Positions 39,757 to 50,300 of a stretch of 64,000 nucleotides of DNA are shown piece after piece (position 1 is the first letter of the stretch; every line of letters begins with the position of its first letter). A model generated the notes under the pieces. It saw only the letters and a program-made list of their open reading frames with translations, ran no database searches and had not been told where the DNA came from. The position numbers and the translations under genes were made by a program. The stretch is from Streptococcus canis (lineage in GTDB: Bacteria; Bacillota; Bacilli; Lactobacillales; Streptococcaceae): positions 124,001-188,000 of the forward strand of contig NZ_LR134293.1 in the NCBI RefSeq assembly GCF_900636575.1. Reading direction: 5' to 3'.

Positions 39757-40659
39757 CTAGCGGCGATTAGCCCCTTCCAAATGGAACTCTTTAGCCAAAT
39801 AACGCACGCGTTCCATGACACGTTTGGCCTGCCAAGTTTCATCACTTCCTTTGATGGTTGCCCATTTCCGCTCCAAATCCGCAAAACTATAATTAGAGGT
39901 AAAGAAGGTTGGCAATTCCTCTAACATGCGGTATTGTAAAATCACCTGCAAAACTTCATCACGAACCCAGGAAGTGGCCTGCTCTGCACCAATATCATCT
40001 AAAATGAGCACTGGTACATTTTTGACCGCATCAATTTCTTCTTTAACAGAGCCGTTTGAAATGGCATTTTTTACATCAATGGCAAAGCTCGGAAAATGTA
40101 AAAGAGTGGTTGACACGCTTTTTTTCTCAGATAATTCATGAGCCATGGCAGCTAACAAGTAAGACTTGCCAATCCCCATATCTCCATACAAATACAAGCC
40201 TTTTTGCCCTGCTAATGGGTATTGCTCCACAAAATCCAAAATAGCAGAGAAGGCTTCCATACGACTGGTGTTATTAACATCAATATCTGATAAATGAATG
40301 TGTCGGTAAGATTTTGGTAGGCTAACCAGTTGTATTCGTTCTGAGATAGCTGCCTGTTTTTGGGCTTCTACCAATTCTTTGGTTTCCAAATAAGACACAT
40401 CCGCGTAGCCTTCATTCATCGTCAGAATAGGCTGATACCCCTTAGCAATATAGGAAGCATCCTTGAGCTGATACTTCTGGCGTTCCACCAAAAACTGATT
40501 GAACTTGGACAAGCTAAGCTTAATTTGCTCCTGTGATAGGTGATGGTGACTGATGAAACTTGCTACTTCGGGATCCGCTAAAATGGTTTGAATCAACTGG
40601 TCACTATTAACACGATTGTTTTGACCCAATTTTGCCATGGTTTCTCCAATCTTTTCCAT
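39757..40659 (-). CDS. dnaI: Primosomal protein DnaI (helicase loader)
   Basis: A 300-residue AAA+ ATPase that loads the replicative helicase at the origin and restart sites with DnaB and DnaD. P-loop GDMGIGKSY at about 159-167, Walker B VLILDDIGAE, and the C-terminal family end. The ATG directly abuts the dnaB TAG with no gap, with GGTGG as a partial binding site. Part of the nrdR-dnaB-dnaI-der cluster. Confidence 0.95.
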   Translation of the reverse strand: MEKIGETMAKLGQNNRVNSDQLIQTILADPEVASFISHHHLSQEQIKLSLSKFNQFLVERQKYQLKDASYIAKGYQPILTMNEGYADVSYLETKELVEAQKQAAISERIQLVSLPKSYRHIHLSDIDVNNTSRMEAFSAILDFVEQYPLAGQKGLYLYGDMGIGKSYLLAAMAHELSEKKSVSTTLLHFPSFAIDVKNAISNGSVKEEIDAVKNVPVLILDDIGAEQATSWVRDEVLQVILQYRMLEELPTFFTSNYSFADLERKWATIKGSDETWQAKRVMERVRYLAKEFHLEGANRR

Positions 40660-41829
40660 CTAGTCACCACCCTTTCTGAGGTTTTCTAATCTCTTCAAAG
40701 CAGCCTGCTTGAACTGATCCAGTTTAGCCTGCTCTTCTTGACTTGTTGTTTCTTGATAGTCAGGATTGCTCCACTTAGGCACATTATTCTGACCTGTTTT
40801 TGCTTGACGACTACTTTGGCGACCTGTGAAAGCCCGCAAGGTCAACATAGCTTCTTCAGCCGTTGATACCTTTTGGTAAGAAAAATCATTGGCCATTTTT
40901 AATACATAACTTTTCTGTAAATTAGCAGATTTTGTCTTATTAAAGGTATAAAGCACCATCACATTGATAACATCATCCAGAAAGTCCATCTTCGCCAAGG
41001 TTTGCAATAAGATTTTTTCATCCTTAGTAACAGTTGCCCGCCTTGCTTTTTTTATCTTTTCTAAGAAAACAAGAGCACTATCTTGCTTAGCTTCTCGCAA
41101 GATCACTTGTTCAGCCTGCGAAAACTGCTCCTTACTCGGTTCCCTAACTGCCTGCTTTTTCTTAGCCAACAAGCGTTTGGGTTGGATTTTCCCATTAACA
41201 GCAGTAGCTTTTGCCAATTGATAGGTATCAAACCAGTTCATGTCGTATTGCTCTGCAATACTGTAGAGGCTGACCACATCTTTTTGATTGTCTTCAAATT
41301 GTAACCCATCCCGAACCATCAACTGTTGAAAACTATCCAAATCAAATGATTTTTTGGAGCTCTGAGATACTGTAACAGGAATACCCTCAGTTCCAAAAAC
41401 ATCAGAAAAGCGTTTTGAAATATTTCTTGCTTGACTAGGAATGGTTACCTGTAACTCTGACACAGCTGCATCCCCAATTTTTTGTTCCAACAACCGAGAA
41501 TAAACCGGTTGCTTGAGAAAAGCTTCATGAGCTAACGGCTGTTGCAACTTAATCAAATAGCTATCTGGTAGTTGATACAAGACCATCAAATCCATCGCTG
41601 TCAGCATTCTCAAAGCGTCCTCAAAACGCTTCATACCAAATTGCAAATGATTTAAAACATCACTAAATTTGTGTGACTTGGCACCATCATCAAAAAAATG
41701 AACAAAGTACTGGTAAACAGCAACTGCATCGCTTCCGATAATCGGAAAATACAACTGAACTAGGCTGGTCGAATCATAAAGAACCTTGTTTCGTTTAAGA
41801 TAGGTAAAGGTATCAATGGGTTTCATCAT
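40660..41829 (-). CDS. dnaB: Replication initiation and membrane attachment protein DnaB
   Basis: 389 residues. In low-GC Gram-positives DnaB is not the helicase but a DnaD-like primosome protein that helps load it. The N-terminal winged helix (about 1-110) and C-terminal DnaB_2 domain (about 310-370, with the family motif near [13 protein letters not shown]) are present. Start overlaps the nrdR end by 17 bases; there are two adjacent ATGs (41829, 41826). Confidence 0.94.
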   Translation of the reverse strand: MMKPIDTFTYLKRNKVLYDSTSLVQLYFPIIGSDAVAVYQYFVHFFDDGAKSHKFSDVLNHLQFGMKRFEDALRMLTAMDLMVLYQLPDSYLIKLQQPLAHEAFLKQPVYSRLLEQKIGDAAVSELQVTIPSQARNISKRFSDVFGTEGIPVTVSQSSKKSFDLDSFQQLMVRDGLQFEDNQKDVVSLYSIAEQYDMNWFDTYQLAKATAVNGKIQPKRLLAKKKQAVREPSKEQFSQAEQVILREAKQDSALVFLEKIKKARRATVTKDEKILLQTLAKMDFLDDVINVMVLYTFNKTKSANLQKSYVLKMANDFSYQKVSTAEEAMLTLRAFTGRQSSRQAKTGQNNVPKWSNPDYQETTSQEEQAKLDQFKQAALKRLENLRKGGD

Positions 41830-42307
41830 TTAAACCACTCTTCTTTTTTCCTCGCACGCGATTGGTGATTTGTTGCAAGAGCTCTTCGATTTCATCGACA
41901 TCTTTGAAACTCTTATAGACGCTGGCAAAGCGCACATAAGTGATTTCATCTAGCTCTGCCAATTCATCCATCACCAAATTACCAATAACCGTACTTGAGA
42001 CTTCATTTTCGTAAGTGGTACGAACCCTTTGCTCAATACGCGAAATCAAATTCTCAATATCCGTACTCGAAACAGGTCTCTTTTGAGCACTTTGAACAAC
42101 CCCATTCAAAATTTTATCCCTTGAAAACTGTTCTCTCGTCCCGTCCTTTTTAATCACTAGCAAGGGGAGTTCTTCCACACGTTCAAATGTTGTAAAACGG
42201 GTATGGCATTTTTCACATTCTCGCCGACGACGAATAGTATTGCCGTCTTCAGCTTGTCTGCTATCAACAACACTCGATTTATTATAATTACATTTTGGAC
42301 AACGCAC
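41813..42307 (-). CDS. nrdR: Transcriptional repressor NrdR
   Basis: 164 residues: an N-terminal zinc ribbon ([15 protein letters not shown] with a second CEKC pair) and an ATP-cone domain. It senses ATP/dATP and represses ribonucleotide reductase genes, which are not in this window. The start is GTG with GGGGTG upstream. Frequently paired with dnaB in Firmicutes, as here. Confidence 0.95.
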   Translation of the reverse strand: MRCPKCNYNKSSVVDSRQAEDGNTIRRRRECEKCHTRFTTFERVEELPLLVIKKDGTREQFSRDKILNGVVQSAQKRPVSSTDIENLISRIEQRVRTTYENEVSSTVIGNLVMDELAELDEITYVRFASVYKSFKDVDEIEELLQQITNRVRGKKKSGLNDETH

Positions 42308-42435
42308 GCAAACACCCCAATTCTATCAAAATAATCTAGTACTCTATTCTACCATAATTTCAAGGATAACAAAAGAATATGTCAAGGGAAAGCTTTCACC
42401 CCGTCTCTTTTTTGCTCCTATTTAAAAATAACAGC

Positions 42436-42471
42436 AACAAAAAGAATGGCACCACAAGCGATACCATTCTT
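42436..42471 (-). terminator. Terminator of covRS
   Basis: AAGAATGG/CCATTCTT arms (42442-42449, 42464-42471) followed on the minus strand by TTTTTG, about 55 bases after covS. Confidence 0.8.
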
Positions 42472-42525
42472 ACTCAAAAATTTAGTTCACTCTTTATCGG
42501 ATAGCGATTGCTTAAAAAGCAATTC

Positions 42526-44028
42526 CTAGTTTTTCTTTGCCGTTGCTAGGGGAATGTGAAGAATAAAGACCGATCCTTTATTCAATTCGCTCTCAACTTC
42601 CATCTGTAAATGATAGCCATCCACAATCTGTTTGAGAATCGATAAACCAATCCCCAACCCGGCTTGAGTGCTTGTCCGATTACGAGATTTGTCTGTACGG
42701 TAAAAGCGTTCAAAAATATGCTTGATGTCCTCTTTGGAAATCCCTTCACCCTTGTCTTGAACCTGGACAATAGCTTCTTGCTTGTTATTCACTCTAAGAT
42801 CAATTGAAATTTTCTTATCTTGACGTGAATATTTCACCGCATTATCAATAAGAATCATCAAAGCCTGCTCAAAGTGATTTTTATAGATGCGCGCTAAGGT
42901 TTCGGGATTTTCAGAATACCAGGTAAATTCAAAATCCTCTCTCAACACCCTAAAATTACCAATAACAGTTTCAATAGAGTTTTCTAAAACGGTTGTATCA
43001 TTTTGATGTCCTTCAAAAGACCCTTGGACACGAATCATATCCAACATGTCATTAATCATGATAGCCATACGATCGGCTTCATGGGCTGTCGCGGTCAAAC
43101 TCTCTTCAAGAATGTCACTATCATCCTTGCCCCACCGTTGCAAAAGACCAATATGTCCTTTAATAATGGCCACTGGCGTTCGCAACTCATGGCTCACATC
43201 ACTAATAAAACGAGATTGCAACTTGGTGTGGGTCTCTAACTTGTCCAACATGTTATCAAAAATAACTGATAATTCTTCAATTTCATCTCCTGATGAAATA
43301 TCTGATCGCAGGTTCAAATTATTAGGATTTTCAGAAATGTTGCGCATGACTTCGTGCAAATTATGCAACGGTTTCAAGAAACGACGAGTAGCAATCAAAA
43401 TAATCAAATAAGCCAGACTGGTCCCAAATAGTTCAACTACTAGTAACCAGAATAAGAGACGCGCTCTGATGACATAGTAATTCCCCAAGTCATGAAAGAC
43501 TTGAACATAACCAACAAATTTTCCTGTTTGGTTAGAATAAACCTTTTGGGTCATGGAAAAACCACGATACTTGTCTTCGATATGATCATGAAAAACCTTA
43601 CCAATAGGCTCTCTCAAGCCAGGAGAGGCTTCCTCATCGTCTGTCGTAAAAATCATCTGCTTATCAACATTGTAAACATAAATATCCTGATTGGCATCAA
43701 GTGTATTGGTAATGTCTCGCTCACTTCTGATAACTCGACTACCATTTTTATCATCAATTCTCAGATGTGTCTTATCATTTTTATACAAAACTTCTGCTAA
43801 GTTCTCTAATGTAAAATTAGAGTCCACCTCAGAAAGACGAACTCTAACAATATTTACAGCTTGAAAGACCGATTGCTTTTCTTTTTTCAACAAGAAAGAG
43901 TTTGTTGAACTATAAGCAATCAGCGTGAAGGCAGAGAAAATGCAGAAAAAGAGAACAAAAAAGATATTGGATAAACGTTTTGGTAACGATTTTTTATATT
44001 TCTTTTGTTTCTGCTTCTGATTTGCCAT
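42526..44028 (-). CDS. covS: Sensor histidine kinase CovS (CsrS)
   Basis: Membrane sensor of the CovRS system controlling roughly a tenth or more of GAS genes, including capsule and other virulence factors; it senses Mg2+, LL-37 and stress. 500 residues, full length: TM1 about 23-40, an extracellular domain to about 188, TM2 about 190-213, HAMP to about 265, then phospho-accepting His280 in SHELRTP and the N, G1 and G2 boxes of the ATPase domain. No frameshift or stop, unlike many invasive isolates. Starts five bases after covR. Confidence 0.97.
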   Translation of the reverse strand: MANQKQKQKKYKKSLPKRLSNIFFVLFFCIFSAFTLIAYSSTNSFLLKKEKQSVFQAVNIVRVRLSEVDSNFTLENLAEVLYKNDKTHLRIDDKNGSRVIRSERDITNTLDANQDIYVYNVDKQMIFTTDDEEASPGLREPIGKVFHDHIEDKYRGFSMTQKVYSNQTGKFVGYVQVFHDLGNYYVIRARLLFWLLVVELFGTSLAYLIILIATRRFLKPLHNLHEVMRNISENPNNLNLRSDISSGDEIEELSVIFDNMLDKLETHTKLQSRFISDVSHELRTPVAIIKGHIGLLQRWGKDDSDILEESLTATAHEADRMAIMINDMLDMIRVQGSFEGHQNDTTVLENSIETVIGNFRVLREDFEFTWYSENPETLARIYKNHFEQALMILIDNAVKYSRQDKKISIDLRVNNKQEAIVQVQDKGEGISKEDIKHIFERFYRTDKSRNRTSTQAGLGIGLSILKQIVDGYHLQMEVESELNKGSVFILHIPLATAKKN

Positions 44029-44033
44029 CTTAA

Positions 44034-44720
44034 TTATTTCTCACGAATAACATATCCCATGCCGCGAACGGTTTGGATATAAGATTCCTTACCTGGGATG
44101 TCAACTTTACCACGAAGGTAACGAATATAAACATCAACAACGTTTGTTTCAACTGCCTCATCATATTTCCAAACATTTGAGAGCAATTCTTCACGTGTCA
44201 TCACACGGTTCATGTTTGTCATCAAAATGCTAAGCAAGTCGTATTCACGTTTAGTGAGGGGAATTTCATCATCCCCACGATTAACCGAACGGTTTTGCGG
44301 GTTCAAGACCAAGTCACGATAAATTCCTTGACTAGGCAGTTTCTTTTCAGATTCAATATCTTGACGACGGAAAATTGCACGAATACGAGCCAACAATTCT
44401 TCAATCGCAAATGGCTTAACAATATAGTCATCCGCACCACGGTCCAAGCCTGCCACCACATCCATAATCGAATCACGTGCAGTCATCATCATGATATATG
44501 TTGTTTTTTCAGTCTGTAAGCGACGGGTCACTTCAAAACCATCCATTTCAGGAAGCATTAAGTCAAGCAAGATTAAATCAAAATCCTTTTCCAAGGCAGT
44601 TTCTAACCCTTCACGACCATTTACTTCAACGGTTACTTCATAACCTTCATGTTGCAGTTCAAGTGAAACAAACCTTGCGAGATTTTTTTCATCTTCGATA
44701 ATTAAAATTTTCTTTGTCAT
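44034..44720 (-). CDS. covR: Response regulator CovR (CsrR)
   Basis: 228 residues of the OmpR class. Receiver with Asp53 (LLDLMLPEMDG) as phosphorylation site and Thr65 (the serine/threonine kinase target described in GAS), Lys in VKPFAIEE, and a C-terminal winged helix. It mainly represses virulence genes when phosphorylated. Followed at five bases by covS. Its promoter carries a large inverted repeat. Confidence 0.98.
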   Translation of the reverse strand: MTKKILIIEDEKNLARFVSLELQHEGYEVTVEVNGREGLETALEKDFDLILLDLMLPEMDGFEVTRRLQTEKTTYIMMMTARDSIMDVVAGLDRGADDYIVKPFAIEELLARIRAIFRRQDIESEKKLPSQGIYRDLVLNPQNRSVNRGDDEIPLTKREYDLLSILMTNMNRVMTREELLSNVWKYDEAVETNVVDVYIRYLRGKVDIPGKESYIQTVRGMGYVIREK

Positions 44721-44789
44721 CTACACCAACCCTTATCCTCTTATGAACTCTTTCTCTCCCAGAAAGAAAACCACGAGGTCCATCTAATT

Positions 44790-44820
44790 TTTATAATATT
44801 TGAGTTCCAAGGCTCAAATA
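44790..44820 (-). promoter_or_regulatory. covR promoter with inverted repeat
   Basis: On the minus strand TTGAGC, a 16-base spacer and TATAAA (44790-44795). Perfect eight-base inverted arms TATTTGAG/CTCAAATA (44797-44804, 44813-44820) with an eight-base spacer lie across the -35 and the spacer, a good operator position. The leader to covR would be about 63 bases. Confidence 0.55.
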
Positions 44821-44980
44821 GTCACCTAATGAGTACGAAAGTTTCTGATAGTATTACCTTCTTCACCCCTTTGTGGCCAACAAATGCCCCACACAAGTGA
44901 ATAACCACATTCTCTAAAGAGTATATCAAAGAAAAGTCCTTTTTTCAAATAAAAATTACAGACATCTTTAATATTCAGCT

Positions 44981-45514
44981 TTATTCATCAAACAATCCTT
45001 GCAAGCTAGCAAACGGATTATTTTCTTTTTGCTTTTCTTCTTTAAGTGACTGATACTGTTCCTCCGTCAAGACTGTCCAATCTTGACCCGTTGGCAAGTC
45101 TTGGGAATTTTTTTCTTCCTCCGTCAAGACCTGCAATGGTATGGCTAATAAAATATTGTCCACAATACTTTCTTCTAGGTCAATCTTGTCATCTTCTAAA
45201 ACCAAAACCAGATTGTCATCCACCATATCCTGCTTATCTACCAAATCTGCAGCTTCAATGAATAATTCTTGAACCTGTTGAACTTCGTTTAAACTGACAG
45301 GAGTCATGGATCGACTAGAAGGTAAGGTTAGCTCATAGCTAAGCTGATATTGCAACAAATAAAGACCAGCATCATGGTGAACATTACCAACGACCCTAAC
45401 ATTTTTAAGGTCAATAATCTGGGGATTACGTTCAAGTAACTTTGCTTTGACATCACATACTCGGTCAAAAGAAAGACCGTCTGGGCATTTTCGGATTTCA
45501 GAAATAACTAACAT
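44981..45514 (-). CDS. DUF177 (YceD) family protein
   Basis: About 177 residues, acidic, of the DUF177/YceD family, proteins linked to 23S rRNA metabolism and normally found upstream of rpmF; here rpmF is not adjacent. The hallmark region with LKNVRVVGNVHHDAGLYLLQ and PLQVLTEEE is present (the conserved cysteine form is lost). Two ATGs are adjacent; I take 45514, six bases from GGAG. It has a well separated promoter region upstream. Confidence 0.8.
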   Translation of the reverse strand: MLVISEIRKCPDGLSFDRVCDVKAKLLERNPQIIDLKNVRVVGNVHHDAGLYLLQYQLSYELTLPSSRSMTPVSLNEVQQVQELFIEAADLVDKQDMVDDNLVLVLEDDKIDLEESIVDNILLAIPLQVLTEEEKNSQDLPTGQDWTVLTEEQYQSLKEEKQKENNPFASLQGLFDE

Positions 45515-45743
45515 CATTTTCTCCTAATAAAACTCTAATCTATTTTTACTATTATATCCGTGATTTGTCAATAGATTTATGACAATTTTCTTACATTTTT
45601 TAATTTCAAAAGTTAGATAATCTCATTTTTCAACTTCGTTTTACTCATTTTAGGGATGTCATACAGACAATTCTGGCAGTATCAACTAATAGAATAAAAT
45701 GGTTTCCTTATCCAAGCAATTGTTTTTCTGAACATTAAAAACC

Positions 45744-45792
45744 GAAAAAAAAAAAAGAAAAAGTGAGGCTTGAGCTGACGCCAAACGCTCAC
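45744..45792 (-). terminator. Terminator of lemA-htpX
   Basis: Stem GTGAGGCTTG/CAAACGCTCAC (45763-45772, 45782-45792, one mismatch and one bulge), followed on the minus strand by TTTTTC and a run of 12 T. It overlaps the htpX stop codon. Confidence 0.88.
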
Positions 45793-46691
45793 ATGTGTTT
45801 CAGTCGTTCAATCCTCTCTTCAATAGGAGGGTGGGTACTAAATAAGGAACTGAGACCATCTTTTTTTCGTGGCTCATTAATATACAGAGCCGCACTAGCA
45901 TCATCAACAGGATATTTCACCGACTGAGATGACTGTAGCTTTTCAAGCGCCTTAATCATTCCTTGAGGGTTTCTAGTCAGTTCAACTGAACTAGCATCAG
46001 CTAAATATTCTCTTTGACGTGAGATAGCTAGCTGAATCAGGCTTGCCACTAACGGCGCTAAAATCAAGGACAAAAGTGACAAGAATAGGAGAATAATTCC
46101 TAAACCGTTGTCACTATTGCTATCGCCATCGCTATTTCGTCTGCGAGAACCGCCGTACCAAAGCGCCCGTCCACCAATACTAGAAATAAGGGTAATAGCG
46201 CTAGCCAAGGCTACTGCAATAGTAGAAATACGAATATCATAATTACGAATATGGCTAACTTCGTGACCGATTACCCCTTCAAGTTCCTCACGATTCATCA
46301 CTTCAAGTAAGCCTGTTGTAGCCGCAACAGCAGCGTTTTTAGGGCTAGAACCTGTGGCAAAGGCATTCAAAGAAGGATCGTCAATAATAAAAACTCTCGG
46401 CATCGGAATCTGAGCCACCAGAGCCATATCTTCGACAATATGATAAAAGTAGGGAGCTTCTGCCTCACTGACTTCTCTAGCAAAATTCATGTTCATCACA
46501 ATACTGGTGGATTGAAAAATCATGCTGACTGCATAGATAGCACCAATGATAAGAGCTAGAGCTAGTCCCATCATGTAATTATCCACTAAAAGATAGCCTG
46601 CTGAAGCCCCAATAAGCGCTAAGAGAATGAAGAAAACAATTAATAACACAACGGTGCGCTGCTTATTTCGTGAAATCTGTTGGTAAAGCAT
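45789..46691 (-). CDS. htpX: Membrane zinc metalloprotease HtpX
   Basis: 300 residues with four hydrophobic segments and the M48 motif HEVSH (near 140) plus a downstream Glu zinc ligand. It degrades damaged membrane proteins, with FtsH. It follows lemA at 46 bases, a pairing seen widely in streptococci. The ATG at 46691 has a GGAGACGC-like site (AAGGAGACGC) upstream. Confidence 0.95.
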   Translation of the reverse strand: MLYQQISRNKQRTVVLLIVFFILLALIGASAGYLLVDNYMMGLALALIIGAIYAVSMIFQSTSIVMNMNFAREVSEAEAPYFYHIVEDMALVAQIPMPRVFIIDDPSLNAFATGSSPKNAAVAATTGLLEVMNREELEGVIGHEVSHIRNYDIRISTIAVALASAITLISSIGGRALWYGGSRRRNSDGDSNSDNGLGIILLFLSLLSLILAPLVASLIQLAISRQREYLADASSVELTRNPQGMIKALEKLQSSQSVKYPVDDASAALYINEPRKKDGLSSLFSTHPPIEERIERLKHM

Positions 46692-46738
46692 GCGTCTCCT
46701 TTTTCTTAAAAAAATTCTTGTTGGTGACCTGACATCAC

Positions 46739-47296
46739 TTAAAAATGAAACTCTACTTTTGGAACTTCTTTTTCAGCTTCTGGCGTTTGTAAGAATTCAC
46801 TTGGTTTAAAACCAAATAGTTTACCTGCGATATTGCTTGGGAAAGATTCTAATTGAAGGTTATAATTAGATGTTGTTGAATTATATAGTTGACGAGAATA
46901 CGAGATTTTATTTTCAGTATTTGTCAACTCTTCTTGTAATGTCAAGAAGTTTTCGTTAGCTTTTAAGTCTGGGTAATTTTCAGCAACGGCAAACAAATTG
47001 GTCACCTGTTTACTCAATTCATTAGAAGCCGCCATGGTTTCTTGAGGAGTTGAGGCATTCGCAACACGCGCACGCAAATCAGTGATTTTTTCAAATGTTT
47101 TTTGCTCGTAGCTAGCATATCCCTTTACAGTTTCAATAAGATTTGGAATCAAGTCATTACGACGTTTTAATTGCACATCAATTTGACTCCAAGCTTCTTT
47201 TGTGTGCATCCGAGATTTAACCAGGCTATTGTAGCTAATCATTAACCACAGAGCAAGCACCCCTAAAACGACTAAAATAATCAAAGCTGTTGGCAT
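46739..47296 (-). CDS. lemA: LemA family membrane protein
   Basis: 185 residues: an N-terminal membrane helix (residues 3-22) and an outside-facing helical domain with the LemA pattern ([20 protein letters not shown] and [24 protein letters not shown] end). Role unclear; linked to envelope stress or protein turnover and usually beside htpX. AAAGGAGACACACT precedes the ATG. Confidence 0.93.
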   Translation of the reverse strand: MPTALIILVVLGVLALWLMISYNSLVKSRMHTKEAWSQIDVQLKRRNDLIPNLIETVKGYASYEQKTFEKITDLRARVANASTPQETMAASNELSKQVTNLFAVAENYPDLKANENFLTLQEELTNTENKISYSRQLYNSTTSNYNLQLESFPSNIAGKLFGFKPSEFLQTPEAEKEVPKVEFHF

Positions 47297-47445
47297 AGTG
47301 TGTCTCCTTTAATCTTTGTGTCTCAATTATAGCAATTTCTAGACTAATAGCAAGTAATGAGGGACTATTTCTAATGATTTATTGGATTTTACTATCCTTT
47401 ATTTTATGGTAAAATGGTAGCAATAATCAAAGACAGAGGATACAG

Positions 47446-48159
47446 ATGACACCCCAAGATTTTTACCACACATTAGAAGAAGATGGCTTTTCCTTATCTC
47501 TTAAGCAAAAAGAGCAATTTGACACCTACTTCAAATTACTAGTGGAATGGAATACTAAGATTAATTTAACAGCTATCACAGAAGAAAATGACGTTTACCT
47601 TAAACACTTCTATGATTCTATCGCTCCTATTCTCCAAGGTTTTTTATCTAACGATCCTGTTCGATTATTGGATATTGGTGCTGGTGCTGGCTTTCCTAGT
47701 CTCCCTATGAAAATTCTTTTCCCAAACCTTGAGGTTACCATTATTGATTCTCTCAATAAGCGGATTTCTTTTCTGACACTCCTTGCTCAAGAATTGGGTT
47801 TGGAGAATGTCCATTTTTTCCATGGCAGAGCAGAAGACTTTGGACAGAACAAGGCTTTTCGTGCACAATTTGATATCGTTACCGCTAGAGCAGTTGCCCG
47901 TATGCAAGTTCTATCTGAATTAACCATCCCCTTTTTAAAAATTGGAGGAAAATTAATCGCCTTAAAGGCACAAGCTGCTGATCAAGAATTAGAAGATGCT
48001 AAAACAGCACTGTCGCTTCTTTTTGGGAAAGTCATTGTTAACCACCACTACCAATTGCCAAATGGAGATTCTCGTTACATCACCGTTGTTGAGAAGAAAA
48101 AAGAAACCCCTAATAAATACCCACGAAAAGCTGGCTTGCCCAACAAAAAACCCTTATAA
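47446..48159 (+). CDS. rsmG: 16S rRNA (guanine-527-N7)-methyltransferase
   Basis: 237 residues, class I methyltransferase with [17 protein letters not shown] (near residue 67). It methylates G527 (E. coli numbering) in the 530 loop; loss gives low-level streptomycin resistance. The start has GAGG (AGAGGATACAG) upstream; an extended -10 TGGTAAAAT lies about 60 bases up. Divergent from lemA; not next to gidA as in many genomes. Confidence 0.95.
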   Translation: MTPQDFYHTLEEDGFSLSLKQKEQFDTYFKLLVEWNTKINLTAITEENDVYLKHFYDSIAPILQGFLSNDPVRLLDIGAGAGFPSLPMKILFPNLEVTIIDSLNKRISFLTLLAQELGLENVHFFHGRAEDFGQNKAFRAQFDIVTARAVARMQVLSELTIPFLKIGGKLIALKAQAADQELEDAKTALSLLFGKVIVNHHYQLPNGDSRYITVVEKKKETPNKYPRKAGLPNKKPL

Positions 48160-48165
48160 CCTTTG

Positions 48166-48193
48166 AAAAGCTAAGAGGAAACTTAGCTTTTTT
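48166..48193 (+). terminator. Terminator of rsmG
   Basis: AAAAGCTAAG/CTTAGCTTTT (48166-48175, 48182-48191) perfect stem with a T-run, 6 bases after the stop. Confidence 0.9.
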
Positions 48194-48239
48194 AGCTTAT
48201 TTTTGTTATCATAGGTTGAGATATTATTATGGAGGAAAC

Positions 48240-49616
48240 ATGAAACGCTCATTTATCCAATCCTTATCGGTCACACAGCGCCTAACTGGCAGTTTTGCTA
48301 TCGTGATTCTGATTGGGACTCTCTTATTATCCATGCCTTTTACCCATTATCAAAATGGCCCAGATACTGTCTATCTTGACCATTTCTTTAATGTTGTTTC
48401 CATGGTTTGCGTGACAGGACTCTCTGTTGTTCCCGTTGCCGAAGTTTACAACGGTATCGGCCAGACCATCGCCATGATGCTAATGCAAATTGGGGGGCTT
48501 GGCTTAGTGACCCTGATTGCTATGAGCACCTTTGCCCTTAAACGTAAAATGCGACTGAGCGATCAAACCCTACTCCAGTCAGCCTTAAACCGCGGAGATA
48601 GCAAAGATTTAAAGCACTATCTTTTCTTTGCCTATAAGGTCACTTTTGGTCTTGAAGCTATCGCAGCTCTTATTATGATGACCGATTTTATTCCTCGCTT
48701 TGGATGGAAGCATGGCATTTTTAACAGTATTTTTCTAGCCATCTCTGCTTTTTGTAATGCTGGTTTCGATAATTTAGGTGCCTCTAGTCTAAAAGAGTTT
48801 GTCTTGAATCCTACGCTTAATCTTATCATTACCTTCCTCATTATTTCCGGTGGTCTAGGATTTGCTGTCTGGGTTGATCTAGGCTTAGCTTTTAAAAAAT
48901 ACTTTTTTGTAAGACCCCACTGCTATGGCGCAACTTTTCGTAAGTTATCGAATCAATCTAGGCTAGTTATCCAAACGACCGCTGTTATTCTCGTTCTTGG
49001 AACCTTCCTATCTTGGTTCTTAGAAAAAGATAACAGCAAGACCATCGCCAATTATAGTTTGCATCAGCAATTTATGGTTTCTTTTTTTCAGACAGTTACC
49101 ATGAGGACTGCTGGTTTTGCCACCATTTCTTACAAGGATACCCTTGCACCTACCAATATTCTTTACATGATTCAAATGGTTATTGGTGGAGCTCCTGGCG
49201 GAACTGCTGGTGGGATCAAAGTCACAACGGCAGCCATTACCTTCTTGCTCTTCAAAGCGGAATTATCTGGGCAATCAGAGGTAACCTTTCGGAACCGGAT
49301 TATCGCAAATAAGACGATTAAGCAAACCATGACGGTTCTTATTTTCTTCTTTGCAGTCCTTATGATAGGATTCATTTTATTACTTAGCGTAGAGCCAAAT
49401 ATTGCCCCTATTCCGCTCTTGTTTGAATCAATTTCTGCTATTGCGACAGTTGGAGTATCTATGGATTTGACCCCACAATTATCTACTGCAGGGCGTCTTA
49501 TTGTCATTGTCCTGATGTTCGTTGGTCGAGTCGGTCCTATTACTGTCCTCATCAGTTTAATTCAGCGTAAAGAAAAAACCATTCAATATGCCACTACTGA
49601 TATTCTAGTGGGTTAA
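48240..49616 (+). CDS. ktrB: Potassium uptake channel subunit KtrB
   Basis: 458 residues, Trk/Ktr/HKT superfamily with four M1-P-M2 repeats; the filter glycines are visible in VTGLSVVP, CNAGFDN, MRTAGFATI and ATVGVSMD. It forms a Na+-linked K+ channel gated by the KtrA RCK ring. The ATG at 48240 has a perfect GGAGGAAAC; an upstream ATG eight codons earlier is not supported. ktrA follows at nine bases. Potassium uptake is c-di-AMP-controlled in streptococci, which ties it loosely to cbpB. Confidence 0.94.
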   Translation: MKRSFIQSLSVTQRLTGSFAIVILIGTLLLSMPFTHYQNGPDTVYLDHFFNVVSMVCVTGLSVVPVAEVYNGIGQTIAMMLMQIGGLGLVTLIAMSTFALKRKMRLSDQTLLQSALNRGDSKDLKHYLFFAYKVTFGLEAIAALIMMTDFIPRFGWKHGIFNSIFLAISAFCNAGFDNLGASSLKEFVLNPTLNLIITFLIISGGLGFAVWVDLGLAFKKYFFVRPHCYGATFRKLSNQSRLVIQTTAVILVLGTFLSWFLEKDNSKTIANYSLHQQFMVSFFQTVTMRTAGFATISYKDTLAPTNILYMIQMVIGGAPGGTAGGIKVTTAAITFLLFKAELSGQSEVTFRNRIIANKTIKQTMTVLIFFFAVLMIGFILLLSVEPNIAPIPLLFESISAIATVGVSMDLTPQLSTAGRLIVIVLMFVGRVGPITVLISLIQRKEKTIQYATTDILVG

Positions 49617-49625
49617 GGAGAAAAC

Positions 49626-50300
49626 ATGTTAAAACGTAAAACTGTCGGCGTTCTTGGTCTTGGTATCTTCGGCCGAACTGTCGCTAGAGAATTAAGTAAT
49701 TTCGATCAAGATGTTATTGCCATTGATATTCGAGAAAGCCATGTGAAAGAAGTCGCTGATTTAGTGACCAAAGCTGCTGTTGGAGATATTACCGACAAGG
49801 AATTTTTGCTAGCTGTTGGGATTGAACATTGTGACACTGTTGTTATCGCATCTGGTAACAACCTAGAGTCTTCTGTACTTGCAGTCATGCACTGTAAAAA
49901 ACTCGGTGTTCCAACCATTATTGCCAAGGCTAAAAATAAAATTTTTGAAGAAGTTCTATACGGTATCGGGGCAACTAAAGTCATCACTCCTGAGCGTGAT
50001 TCTGGAAAACGCGTTGCCTCAAACCTTCTCAGACGGCATATTGAAAGTATTATCTACTTGGAACATGGCATTTCCATGATTGAATTTGTTATTCCTGAGA
50101 GCTGGGAAGGCCAGTCCTTGTCTGAATTAGATGTCCGTCGCAAATACGAATTAAATGTCATCGGCATGCGCCAAAAAGAAGTGAAAACCTTAGATACTAA
50201 TGTCAAACCATTTGAGCCGCTAGAAGCTAATACGATTATTGTCGCTATTGCTAACGACCACACCTTTGAAAAATTTGACTATCTCGGCTATCTTAAATAA
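49626..50300 (+). CDS. ktrA: Potassium uptake regulatory subunit KtrA
   Basis: 224 residues: RCK_N Rossmann fold (GVLGLGIFGRTVARELSN, residues 8-25) binding ATP/ADP or NAD, and an RCK_C domain (about 140-220) that binds cyclic di-AMP in relatives. It forms the octameric ring on KtrB dimers. AAGGAG lies seven bases before the ATG; a terminator follows. Confidence 0.94.
   Translation: MLKRKTVGVLGLGIFGRTVARELSNFDQDVIAIDIRESHVKEVADLVTKAAVGDITDKEFLLAVGIEHCDTVVIASGNNLESSVLAVMHCKKLGVPTIIAKAKNKIFEEVLYGIGATKVITPERDSGKRVASNLLRRHIESIIYLEHGISMIEFVIPESWEGQSLSELDVRRKYELNVIGMRQKEVKTLDTNVKPFEPLEANTIIVAIANDHTFEKFDYLGYLK

Noticed and set aside
45744-45762. Long A-tract as a phase-variable element
   Set aside because: It is the T-run of the htpX terminator and lies outside coding sequence and promoters.
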